Assembly (NCBI GenBank): GCA_022457155.1
Contig: JAJGOT010000039.1
Location: 343,001-407,000, forward strand
From: Cladopsammia gracilis
Lineage: Eukaryota; Cnidaria; Anthozoa; Scleractinia; Dendrophylliidae
Length of the DNA: 64,000 bases
Direction of reading: 5' to 3'
The notes under the pieces are model-generated. The model was not told where the DNA came from. It saw only the letters and a list, made by a program, of their open reading frames with translations, and made no database searches. This document shows positions 46,641 through 57,409 of this stretch, one piece after another. Position 1 is the stretch's first letter. Every line of letters begins with the position of its first letter. The position numbers and the translations under genes are program-made.

Positions 46641-46823
46641 TACGAGTAGTCCCTCCTTTTTACTCAGGGATATTAGAGCGAGCGAAACGCGAGCGCGCGT
46701 GAAACCACTCCACGCGAGAAAGGCGAGACGCGCGTCTCGCCTTTCTCGCGTGGAGTGATTTTCACGTGCGCTCGCGTTTCGCTCGCTCCAATATCCCTGA
46801 GTAAAAAGGAGGGACTACTCGTA
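46641..46823. repeat. near-perfect 183-bp palindrome flanked by CTTAGAAG
   Basis: Arms meet at 46731/46732 with virtually no loop (GAGACGC|GCGTCTC). The outer ends are TACGAGTAGTCCCTCCTTTT and its complement. CTTAGAAG precedes and follows, a likely 8-bp target duplication. Confidence 0.92.
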
Positions 46824-47056
46824 CTCTACTTAGAAGCTTACGAGAAATGCCGCGGAGAAACGTTCAATCTTGCACAATACAAATGTTTTAATTATTAGCA
46901 ATTGCTGATGCTAAAAATGTTTTTGTACCATATCTAGCCGGCTTTCAGTTCATACATGGAGTTATCGCTTATCTTAAAGTTCATAAAAAATAACAGAAAA
47001 TATATAAAATAAATGCCATCGCGTTCAGCAAAGTAAGTGACGTAAGTTATACTTAC

Positions 47057-50000
47057 AGTACATGAAGACAACAAGCAAACTCCGAGGAAAACCAAATTCA
47101 CGACAAAAAGAACAACCAAGGTATCCTTCCAGGTCGTCGGACCTCTGTTACGGGCTGGATCTACAACACGACACGGAATGTTAAAATGCTTTTTATAGCA
47201 CTTTGCGAATACGTAACAAAGCCAGTGCAAATACGACGCGTTAATAGACTCTTCTGACCGCGCCCTTGGGAAAACACTTTCAGGTTTGTTAAAACTGAGC
47301 GCTTGGCCAACAAAATATTTTTTTTCTTAGCTATATGGCGTCCAGGAATCCCATTCTATTTGCGCGTTATGAATATTCAAGATTTGCAACGAATTACGAA
47401 AACTCTTTACAAGGGAGAATTCACTGCATCTGATGTCTTTTACTGGAAACTTTCGAACATGACAACAAAATTAAGACGAGAAAAGAACTTGACTAAATCT
47501 CACCATTTCCAGAATCCGTTTTTAAAAAACAATTGACTGCGGAAAAGATGAAATTTAATGAAGTGCAATATATTTAGATCTTATAATGCATTTTTATTCT
47601 TTAATCAAATGAACTATTTAATTAAGTAGAAATATGCCATAATTATAATAGCAGTAAACTAAGAGCCAGAACAAAAACAAACAAACAAACAACAACAAAG
47701 ACCAAATTCCTTAAAATTATGAATTATTCTGACTTTGTTTTCAAACAACAGAAACTGAAAGTTTGTTAAACCTGAGCGCTTGGCCAAAAATGAAAATGTC
47801 CATTTTTTCTTAGCTATGGCGTACAGGAATCCATTCTATTTGCGTACTATGTATATTACAAGATTTGTTACGGAAAGAAAATTGATCTTTACAAGAAAAA
47901 ATTCACTGCATCTGATGTCTTTAACTGGAAACTTGCGAACATGACACATAGACGTTGACTACAAAACATGACAAAAGACCAGAATCTGTTTTAAAAAACA
48001 ATTGACTGCGGAAAAGACAAACTTTAATGAAGTGTAGTTTATGAAGATCATAACAAATTTTTACTCTTTAATCAAATTAAATATTTAATTTCAGTAGAGC
48101 GATTTTTTATTGAGTATCGAAAGTAATTTCGCAATTGCTTTGGTTTTGCATTGCTACGCTCAGAAGTAAAACCACAACCAATCTTGAGTTGTTCGAATGC
48201 CTTTTCCCGCGCTTAGCGTCGCTGCATGTATTCGCTTCGTGCCTTGATTGGCTCATTGGATTGTATGCGTTTGTTGTGATTGGTCGAAATAATTACTTTG
48301 GTTTTGGTTTTACGCCACTCGACTGAAAACTAGACCTTTCCCGATTGTGCTCGTAAAATGCTGAAAAGTTGCTCGCTAGAATGCCAAAAAGGGGATGAAA
48401 AATTGCCAAAAATCAAAAAAGTTGCTACCTACATTTCATGATATTCTCATACAAACGTTAATTGAAGCATTATTTTTCGTCCTTCTCAACTGAATTGCTA
48501 ATATCGGTTAAGAATAATAGCTCGAAACTTTAAGCTTTACCAGAGTTCCTCGCAAATATAGATGCATTTTAAGGAAAGTACGGAACAACTTATAGTTCAT
48601 TTGACGTATTAACAAATAACAGGTTACGTCACAACTAGTACTCAAGTTGTTCACTTTTTCGTGCTTGATATGTGCTGTAAACCTATCATTTGCTCAAAAT
48701 TTGCTCAGAAAGGCAAAACTTGCTCGAGATTGCTAGAACTGCAAAAAGATGCTTCAAACGCCAAAAGTTGCTCAAAAGATGCCGAGCACAATCGGGACAC
48801 GCCTACTGAAAACCACTCTAATAGAAATAGACCATAATAATTTTAGCAGTATACTAAGTACTAGAACAAAAATAAACAAACAAATAAACAGCAAAGACCG
48901 CAAAATTCCTTAAAATTATACACAGACTGAAATTCTTCTGAACTGCCTCAGTGGCTTTCAAACAAGAGAAATGTTTGTTAAAACTGAGCGCTTGGCCAAA
49001 GATGAAAATATCCAGGGGATTTTTCTTAGCTATTGCGTACAGGAATCCGTTCTTTTTGTGTGTTATGTATATTCAAGAGAAAATAAAAGGTCCCACTTAT
49101 TTTCTCTTGGTATATTACAAGATTTGTTGCAAAAGGAAATTGATTTTTACAAGAGAAAATTCACTGCATCTGATGTCTTTAACTGGAAACTTTCGTACCA
49201 TGACAACAAAACTATGACGACCATAGAACTTGACCAAATCTCGCCCTTAATTCCCAGAATCTGTTTTTAAAAAACAATGGACTGTGGAAAAGACGAAATT
49301 TAATGAAGTGTAATCTATAGATCTTACCCCAGTATTTAGTTAAATTAAAATAGAACTGATGTAAGCGTTAATGGTGACTTCATTCTGCAATAAGACCTAT
49401 AAATCTGCCTACATCAGTTGTATTTTGTTTAATCAGCGAGGTTAGAATTAAGGCATATCTGGGTCTTTATATCTACAGTTTTCTGTCGGTCAGTTTAAAG
49501 AGTGTTTTTAGGGAGTGGATTTTAGGATATTTCCTGCTCTTGGCTCAGTTTTTGGTGCCAGCTGAGCGTTTGGCACTTAATAACCTTCCAACAGAAATTA
49601 TACAACCTATTGCATAAACGTTATGCGAAAAGAAGTTAAAACGGTATTACCTATAAGAAACAAGATATATAACCATTATTATCAAATATTGTAACACTGA
49701 GGTAAGTCCTCTCCTTTTCCGAGAGCTCCTGCTCCACTGAATTAACAAGTTTTAATAAGTACAAAGCAAATGAAATATGGCTATTGGAGTGAATAAACAC
49801 TGAACAGATTTGATTTTTAGCGTTTTTTATTTGTATCTTTGTTTATTTTTTGCTTAAATTATATTTTGATAGAGTTAAGAAAAATAATGCTTAGAGCTCG
49901 AATCTATCGAAGGAAAGACTTAAAGTGCACCTAACCCCCAATTTTTTTTTCTTTTTATCAACTCAATGTACGTTGAAAAGTCGAATAGTGAAACATTTCT

Positions 50001-53000
50001 TGTTTTTAACGTCGCATTAGTGAGTTATAGAGATTTGAATTTACAAAATGCTAATTAGATGACGTCAAATCAAGACTTTAACATTATTTTTTCTTCAATT
50101 TACAATACGCAGTTCACAGCTTAAGGATAATCAATTTAAGAAATACTAAATAAAAACTGTTAATAGTCATTTGATTTGTAAAAAAAATATTACTTGGAGG
50201 TGGAAACAAGTCGTTGTATAATAAACGAGTCTTGATTTAACTTCATCTTATTAACATTTTGTAAATTCAAACCTCTATAATTCACTAACGCAACGTTAAA
50301 AACAAGAAATATTTAACTATTCAACTTTACAACGTACATACATAGAGTTGATTAAGCGAAATAACAATTTTGGGGTTAGGTACACTTTAATCTCACACAT
50401 CAACAAAAAAATGGTGCGCCCGATATGGGACTTGAACCCATGACCCTCAGATTAAAAGTCTGATGCTCTACCGACTGAGCTAACCGAGCTCACGGTTGCC
50501 TTACGGATTCAGCCATGTTTACATGAACAAATGGGTTTGGTACAGAATATTTATCATTGTTAACATAACTAACAGTACAACGAAGCTTTTATTACTTACT
50601 CTTAAAGAAGTGAAGATATAAGTTGCCAGCACTTTCAGACGTAAAATAAATTCCTTCATAAAACCAACTGGCCAGCCGCGTCGACCTGTCATATATTACT
50701 CCACCGAACCATGCGAGCCCACCTTGGGCCGCATGCCGGGAATATTCAGCCATCCACATAATAGGACCCCAATCGATCTCAGCCAGGCATCGAGAGCCAC
50801 CTTTCCAAGCTCCCCCAAACATTTTCACGGTCCATTTCCCAGTCCATGTCATTCCGTCCCAAGCTGAAGTACCAACCCTCACTGCAAAACTATGACACGC
50901 GACCCATGTCCGCTTCATCCATCCAACCTGCCTTTGTTTACATCCTTTGCTGTTGTTGTCATCGCGACATGGTTTAGCTTTGGATGTCTGTAAATAAAAC
51001 ATTAGAGAAGAGAGATAGCTGAAAGTAAAAATTAAAAGAACAATTCCTTGGCAATGTCACCTGTTATGTGGCAATCCCTTACAACGATCGCGACGTGGCA
51101 AGCCCAAAATTTGCAACAAAATATCATCATTACTTAGTTGCTACTTTTCGGCTAGCCTTTTTTGAAGTTGCCGTGTTGCTAGAAGGAAAGCTCTTCATCT
51201 ATACAAGAAAAATAATCTCTTCACTGCTTCTGACTGTTTGCAAAGATGGCCCAATAACTATATTAAAATATATTGTTCGAAAGAAAAAAAGAAGTTAGCT
51301 TTAACGGCTAAAAAGTTATGTACAGACCTTGCCAGTCCTGTCCTCAACAAACAACATGTGAATCGTCACGATGCAGATGTTTCTTGCTGATGACAGGACT
51401 GGCTTTGCTTAACTCAAAATAATGTTATTAACGAAGAGAGATACGAGTCGGTGGCAAAAAATCGCTTCAAGTCTTTTCACTGTTTGCAAAGATGCCTCAG
51501 CAAAATTGTTAGAAAGAAAACAAGTTACTCTTTAACCAAGAACAAAAAGTTATACACAGATCTCGCCAGTAAAAAAGGGCAGTTTCCAGCCACGGTGGCG
51601 TCGTGTTTCGTGTTTCCTGCCGGTAACAAGACTGGCACTGGCTGACTGAAACATTTTAGTCTACCAAAGCCAGTCCAGTTACCAGCAGTGTACCTTTTCC
51701 TTCATTGTTGGCGAAGTACGTGATTTTTCCACCTGCACCTCCTCTCCCCCCCCCCCCCCACCTTCTCTCTCTCCAAAAACCAAAACAATAAACGAACCCC
51801 TGACTACAGACTGTATCACGGCTATATTTTTAGCGTATAGCAATCTGGGCACGAATTACCATACAGTAATACAATGGCGCGAGATTTTTTAGCCAATCAC
51901 AAAGCGTAGCCATGCAAAACCAAAGCAATTGTGAAATTACTTTCGACACTCAATTGAAAACTACTCTAATAATTATATAACACTTCATTGATCAATCAAA
52001 GTATGGTTTATGGACCTGTATTCACGTGTAGGAAGTTCGGATGACATCGCAATTCGCTAAATTGTAATAAACCCCCGTCTCTATTAGGCCCAACCTACTC
52101 TCTATTAAGGTCTATACAAAGGCACTTGGAGTAAATAAGCTCCTTGGGATCTTAATAGAGGATTTACCTGATAACAAAAAAAAATTCACTCCAACTCCTA
52201 AAAATTAAGTTATGAACCAACCTTGCCAGGCAAGCGGCTTCCAGCTGCGGCTGCCTTGTCGACGTTTTTGAAATCGATAGGAACGATTTTTTGCCGTTTA
52301 AATTTCTTGCCAACGGAAGAAGTGCCTGCGGATAAAAAAACACCCTACGTGAAATGCTTTGCGGCTTTAAACAGAAACAGTTTTAAGACTGAACTACAAA
52401 ACGTGTGGTAGAAACTGAGTGCTAGAATAACAACAAAAATGCAGAACTGCATTGGATTATGTAATTTCTGACATCTGAGTGACGTAGGAACGAACTAGTC
52501 AGAAATTATTATTCTGACGGCACGATATAGAGGCTTGCGTGTCGTCACGGGACATCTCGGGACTATTTAAGGGTTTGGCGGGAGACATTTATCATTCTAC
52601 GTCGGTCAGTCTTCTCGAACGTTGCTTTTTTTCTTTCAAGTTTTTATTTTTGTTACATTGGGAAATGAAATGTCATACAAGTATCAAGTAATGTTATCAG
52701 TTTTAGTACCTTTGCCCACGAGGTCCAGTGCCACTGCATCGTTATAGGGGGATATACGTTTCCAAATTTTTTTTGGCCACATCTAAAGGGTGGTTTTTTA
52801 GTGGTTTTTCGTAGCTGGCGTGGCACAATTTTCTGAACTTTTGAAACATAATGTAAGTGAAATGTAATTTAAAAGGGTCAGGAGAATAGACAGAATATGT
52901 TATTAGGATACATTCATCAGATGACTGACTGACTCATCTTAAATAAACTATTTCACATTGAATGTCTCGTGTTAGTGGAGTCAGAATGTAGAGAATTCTA

Positions 53001-53784
53001 CTCAGTTACAATCTAAGAACTGCAAGTAAAAGAGTTGTCTTTTTTTAAATAAATAAATAAATAAATAACCGTTAAAGCGCGCGCGTTGCACGCGCATTCT
53101 CGTCCCCAAAGTCCGCGTTTCGTTTGGTCAGCGGTTTAAATTTAAATTGTGACAAAAAAGGCTGTGCCTTTTGAAATATTGGATTCAAATACAATTTCCG
53201 TACCGTTTACTCAGCCTTGCTTTTGTCACTGTTTTATTTTTACGCTGATTAGATCCTTTACTACAGGATCCAGTGCTTCTATTTTGTTACGGTGGTCCTT
53301 GCAAACACAGTTATGTTTTTAAATTTGAATTACACGTGACGCATTTTAAAAAACACACGGAGATCTGGGAATGAGAATGAAGCTCGCGCAAAATAAGATT
53401 GGAAATAACACGCATGCTCCACGAGCGTGCGTAACACGCGTTATGAATGCCATCGCAACCAACTCTTGTTTTGGTTTTTGAGAAATAAAAACAAAATGTT
53501 GTAAAAAAGCGCCAAAGAAAACGAATTTTTCTTTAGTCTTACTATGGTGCGCCCGCGTTTATTGTGAAAATGAAAAGATTTGCGGTAAAAATAAAAAACG
53601 AAAAATGCTTCCTTTTGAGAAAAAATAATGTTTCTGATACTCTCATGCTCAGCTGAACGGCGGAGAACAAAACGTGAAGAAAAACAAGCTAAAAACGTTT
53701 TGAAATCTTACCTTTACTTGAAACAGCAAGTGTTATATTTGAAAATAAAACAACTGCGATGATTGCTATGATAAATGACTTCAT
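47057..53784 (-). CDS. novel secreted or single-pass membrane protein (4+ exons)
   Basis: Exons: 53784-53712 (signal peptide MKSFIIAIIAVVLFSNITLA), 52325-52222, 50987-50600 and 47160-47057; phases 1/0/1 agree at each junction. Exon 2 is basic (GKKFKRQK) and ends GSRLPGK. Exon 3 is the main domain, ~129 residues, rich in Trp and Gly (WDGMTWTGKWTVKMFGGAWK, CLAEIDWGPIMWMAEY, YDRSTRLASWFYEGIYFT) with four Cys. Exon 4 supplies a hydrophobic segment (TLVVLFVVNLVFLGVCLLSS) likely to be a membrane anchor. The donor after exon 4 is GTAAGT, but reading through reaches a stop at 46934, so the 3' end is uncertain. The exon 2 donor is weak (GTTGGT). Between exons 2 and 3 two further exon-2-like pieces occur at ~51545-51640 and ~51320-51400. 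No family recognised. Confidence 0.6.
47280..49330. repeat. three related ~0.35-0.5-kb repeats, partly tandem
   Basis: Blocks at about 47280-47600, 47620-48095 and 48822-49330 share AACTGAGCGCTTGGCCAA, TTCACTGCATCTGATGTCTT and AAAAAACAATTGACTGCGGA. The second and third also share a leading AACAAACAAACAA segment. The gap 48100-48820 is a further repeat containing the element at 48332-48804. Confidence 0.8.
48332..48804. mobile_element. 473-bp MITE with CCCGATTGTGCTCG termini and 10-bp target duplication
   Basis: Left AGACCTTTCCCGATTGTGCT and right CGAGCACAATCGGGACACGC are inverted. ACTGAAAACT (48322-48331) and ACTGAAAACC (48805-48814) flank it. TTGCTC and GCCAAAA words recur inside. Confidence 0.85.
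49920..50390. mobile_element. 471-bp foldback element with TTAA ends
   Basis: TTAAAGTGCACCTAACCCC and GGGGTTAGGTACACTTTAA are the ends; the arms are inverted for most of the length (TTCTTGTTTTTAACG and its complement). Adjoins tRNA-Lys. Confidence 0.85.
50417..50489 (-). tRNA. tRNA-Lys(TTT)
   Basis: 73-nt cloverleaf on the minus strand, intronless. The acceptor strands GCTCGGT / ATCGGGC pair with two G-U wobbles. The D arm TAGCTCAGTCGGTAGAGC contains a good A box, the anticodon loop is CTTTTAA, and the T arm GGGTTCAAGTCCC contains a B box. The discriminator is G. Seven T's follow directly (50411-50405), a Pol III terminator. It lies in the last mapped intron of the secreted-protein gene, same strand. 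tRNA-Lys(UUU) reads AAA/AAG codons. Confidence 0.95.
51300..51660 (-). pseudogene. two exon-2-like duplicates in the secreted-protein gene
   Basis: 51320-51400 and 51545-51640 match the 3' end of exon 2 and its intron start: each reads GGCAAG or GGCGAG followed by GTCTGT or ATCTGT and a shared ACATAACTTTTT-like stretch. The first could be used (reads EDRTGK before the donor); the second has a broken donor (AT for GT). Confidence 0.45.
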
Positions 53785-54049
53785 TCTGCGAATGAAACTC
53801 TTTTCTTTTTCCAGACGACTTCCATGTTCTGCATGTTAGTTTCTCGAAAAAGCGAAAAGTGAATGATGACGTCACAGTAAGTCTTTACTAGGTGGCGCGT
53901 GCGCGATGTAAGCACTCATTCCCAGGTTTCTAACCATGAAAGTTTATTTAAGCAATAGACCACACATTTTTTTGTTATGGTTTATCGGCTCAATAAACTG
54001 CACGCGACAAGAGATTGTAAGTTACGAGCCGAAGGCGAGTGATTTACAA

Positions 54050-54245
54050 GCATTTCAAGTGTTTAATTCCGATAGAATAAGAAGAAAGGACCGCGAACGA
54101 AAATGCTGCTGGTGTACGTAGGATCAAGAGAAGATCTATACAGCCAAAAATAGTAATACAAATAAAGTAAACAAGACTGATACTACGTAGAACATTTAAC
54201 GCGATGTTCTACGTAGTATCAGCCTTGCTTACTTTATTTTTATTT
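54050..54245 (-). repeat. dispersed repeat with palindromic end, inverted relative to 61.7 kb
   Basis: GGACCGCGAACGAAAATGCT and GCTGGTGTACGTAGGATC match the reverse complement of 61905-61940. The right part is a palindrome around AATAAAGTAA...TACTACGTAGAACAT and its complement. Confidence 0.75.
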
Positions 54246-56313
54246 GTTTTAATTCCAACATCCCAAGAGATTTATTGCACCGATAAATCACAGAAATGTG
54301 TGACATATTGCAGCCTTATGTCCCCGACGGGACGAAGAGGATGAATGAATGAATGAATAGTAACTACGTTTTTCATGTAGTTTACCGATATAATTGTCAA
54401 TAAGCACTTAATGAGTGACTCCAAGGGAAACAGTGAGTTTTGTTTCCTCGAGACTCTCAATGTTCCCCGACGGCCGAGGGGAACATTGAGGTTCAAGGTT
54501 TGAGGATGTAATTTTTCTTTTCTTACCATCTTACCATCGTATTTCACTGCCTGGGTCAGTCGTATTGAGCAGTGCTCGTATCTATAAACTAGGTATACCT
54601 AGCGATAGAGTGCCAACGCGCAAACGATTTCTGTTTTGCGTGGCAAGAGAATTATGTTTTTGACAGTCTCGTGGTTTCCTCCTGTTGCGAGGATTATTTA
54701 AAAAAGTTTATTCCAAAAACTGATGATATATGTATAAAGGTTTCCTGAGAAGAGAGTCAGCTAGCACGCTCCCATGGCCTTTTAAAAGAACATGCTATAA
54801 AAGTTTGATGAGTGTACTGAAGAACGAGGTCGGGTGCAGCAAAATGATATGGAAAAAGAGTAACAAAATTACAGAATCGTCTGCATAAACTTTCAACGCT
54901 CTGCTAGCAGCGTATCTATTTTGGTTGGCATTTTTACCCACGAATGTAGTGGTTTGGTTGTCTTCCATATTCACGAAATGGCTAAGAACGGTCTCGCCAC
55001 GGGGGTGGCTAATGTGCGAGCCTTTTTATCTCGTTAATGCGCATGCGCGTTAAACGAGATTTCGGAATCAGTAGGAAAAAAAGGACAAAAGTTGTTAACA
55101 AAGGTTTCTTTGTTAAATTTTGTGGACTTTTGTCCGGGGAGTAGTTCTTTATACAAGCTATATTATGGCATTGAGGATATAGTTGGTTAAACCGGTTAGG
55201 ATTTCAAGAAGGTCGTCACATACGGCCACTAAAATTTTGGGGGAGCTCCCCCGGACCTATTGTTAATTTCCCTAGGGTATTGGGATGTCATGTCATGTTT
55301 TTAAGTGGATGTGTCCGAGACGGCTTAATTGATCTTCAAAGGTTTAAGAAATTTGTATTTTTCTTGTCAATCATTTTTCGTAAAGCCATTAGACCTCGTT
55401 CAGAAGGGTAAAAAAGGTCAAATGTATGTTCTTGGGAAACGCAGTGAAAAAGTTAAATGGTACGGGAAAGTTTGTGTTTTCATATGAGCGATAATATAAT
55501 AAATTGAGGAATAATCAATTAAGGAAAATAACGAAATATAATATCCAATGTATTTAACACTAGCTTTTGAGAGATTTGACAGATTGTAAAGTATAAATAG
55601 GTGATGTCATGTTTAATTCTCGCGGAGATTGCAAAGTGAATTTTTGTGTTTAGTTAAGTATACGTATTGGATTCGTTTAGCAGTAAAATTTTGTTCCTAA
55701 AGATTGTTTTTTTTGTGTGTGTTGATAGTTTGTCGAGATTTTTGAGGAAAACAGTAATTAGTAATTTCAGTTATGAATGGGTATTAAATGTTGAGGTGTC
55801 ATGATTATGCAATAGTATGCAAGAGAGGTGAGATTTTGCCGACAAAGCTAATGAAGTATCAATCTTTCGGTTTGATTATGCAAGAGTATGGATTTGGCTT
55901 TTGTTCTATTTTGGAATACTGAATCATTATTGCCTTTACGGTTTGATTATTCAATAGTATGCAAAAGACGTAATAATTTTGCTGATTTATTTAACAAAAG
56001 TTTATCAAGCAAGCATTTTAAGAAGCATTTTATAAGCGATTTAAGCGTTTTGATTTTTTCAAAAGAGATATTGACACTATTTGGGAGCTAATTGAAAACA
56101 TAAGCTTACCGCAATATTGCGTTACGTGTTAGCATTTCTTATTCACGGGTTGGTTGTGGCGTAATACAATCAAATTGAAGTTTCCCCTCAGTCAAATATA
56201 GACTATTTTGAGCAAATACGCTACACTAACATGAAAATTATTTATAGTCACACTCGAGACTCCTTTTGTTACTCACGACTTTTATTGATTTGCTGGCTCC
56301 TAAAAGGGCTCTT

Positions 56314-56761
56314 CCCGGGGGGGGGGGGAGGTACTCTGCAAATTTTTGGGTGGGAGTGTGCCGCTGGTACTCTGAGACCTTTAGCCTATACTAGACCATT
56401 TTAGCTGCATTTTGCAACCCCATTCTAGACTAAACACCAAAAAACCCTACCCTATCCTAGACCTATTCCAGACTCGCTATTTTCAAAAAACTCGTTCATA
56501 ATCACAGTTATTAGTTAACAGGGGTCAGTAAAAATGCCGTACTGCCCGCCGTACCGATTTTTAAATGCCATTTGCCAGTAAACCTTGTCTAGACTTAATT
56601 TTTTTCACGCAACTAATCAGTTTCGCGGAAAATGATACCCTATTCTAGACCAAAAATCTCTGATAACTATACTCTATCCTAGACTAAACTGCTTGAAAAC
56701 CATACCCTTCACAGCGGCACATACCTATATAGGTCACATATGGGAGTACCCCCGGGGGGGG
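56314..56761. mobile_element. poly-G/TACTCCCATAT MITE with 8-bp target duplication
   Basis: GGGCTCTT flanks both sides (56306-56313 and 56762-56769). The ends are a C/G run plus GGTACTC and GGGAGTACC. Internal words CTAGACCATTTT and ATCCTAGACTAAACTG recur. Degraded relatives lie near 3.1, 30.5, 33 and 38.2 kb. Confidence 0.88.
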
Positions 56762-57157
56762 GGGCTCTTGCCCTTACGCCGGCTATAATAAACACAAGCT
56801 AATACTACACTCCCAACTACACTACATTCACCTACATGTATTCATAGAAATATACATATATTTGCCTCAATCAAACAGTGGGCTGGCATAAACGTAGCAG
56901 TCGCTAGACTGTCAAAAATGCCAACGAAGGTTTTAGCGAGCTCCACGCAGTTATAAAGCGTAGCGAATACAAGCTCAAATTACAGCCTTTACTGAGACAA
57001 ACTTACGATACGACCAAAAACAGATCACTGGATTCACCCCTCTCATAAAATAGAAGTCTGTATACGGGTGAACATTTCAAGTTCGTTTACCAACAGGTTG
57101 CAACTGAACTGACAGAAAATTCTAAAAATTGACAGGAATCTTCTGCGACACCTCCTT

Positions 57158-57301
57158 TCAACAACCTTGACGGGCTTTTTTTAATTTCGTTCTTATTACA
57201 AAGTTATCGTCTCTTTCGTAGAAAGAGGCGATAACTTTGGGAACATCAAACTGTAAAAGGGTATAAAGGAAAAGTAACACACATCTGAACAGCGCCACCA
57301 T
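57158..57301 (-). CDS. possible small secreted peptide or first exon
   Basis: 47-residue frame beginning in a good start context (CCAAAATGGTGG), with a hydrophobic N-terminus (MVALFRCVLLFLYTLLQF) like a signal peptide, then YERDDNFVIRTKLKKARQ. A perfect-looking small palindrome spans 57201-57239 inside it. No family recognised, and the frame may be fortuitous. Confidence 0.25.
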   Translation of the reverse strand: MVALFRCVLLFLYTLLQFDVPKVIASFYERDDNFVIRTKLKKARQGC

Positions 57302-57409
57302 TTTGGACGGCAATCTATCCGTCCCGATGTTAATCGCGTAACTCTTTCCGGTCCTAGATTTCTGTTCGTGAAATGACGAGATCAACCCCCCCCCCCCCGG
57401 AAATAACAT

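Larger units (their letters stand above)
53785..57157. other. repeat-rich stretch without a recognised gene
   Basis: The upstream/promoter side of the secreted-protein gene, then anonymous sequence with (TTTA/AATG)-type short repeats at 54330-54350. The ORFs at 53936 and 55888 show no recognisable motif. Confidence 0.45.
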
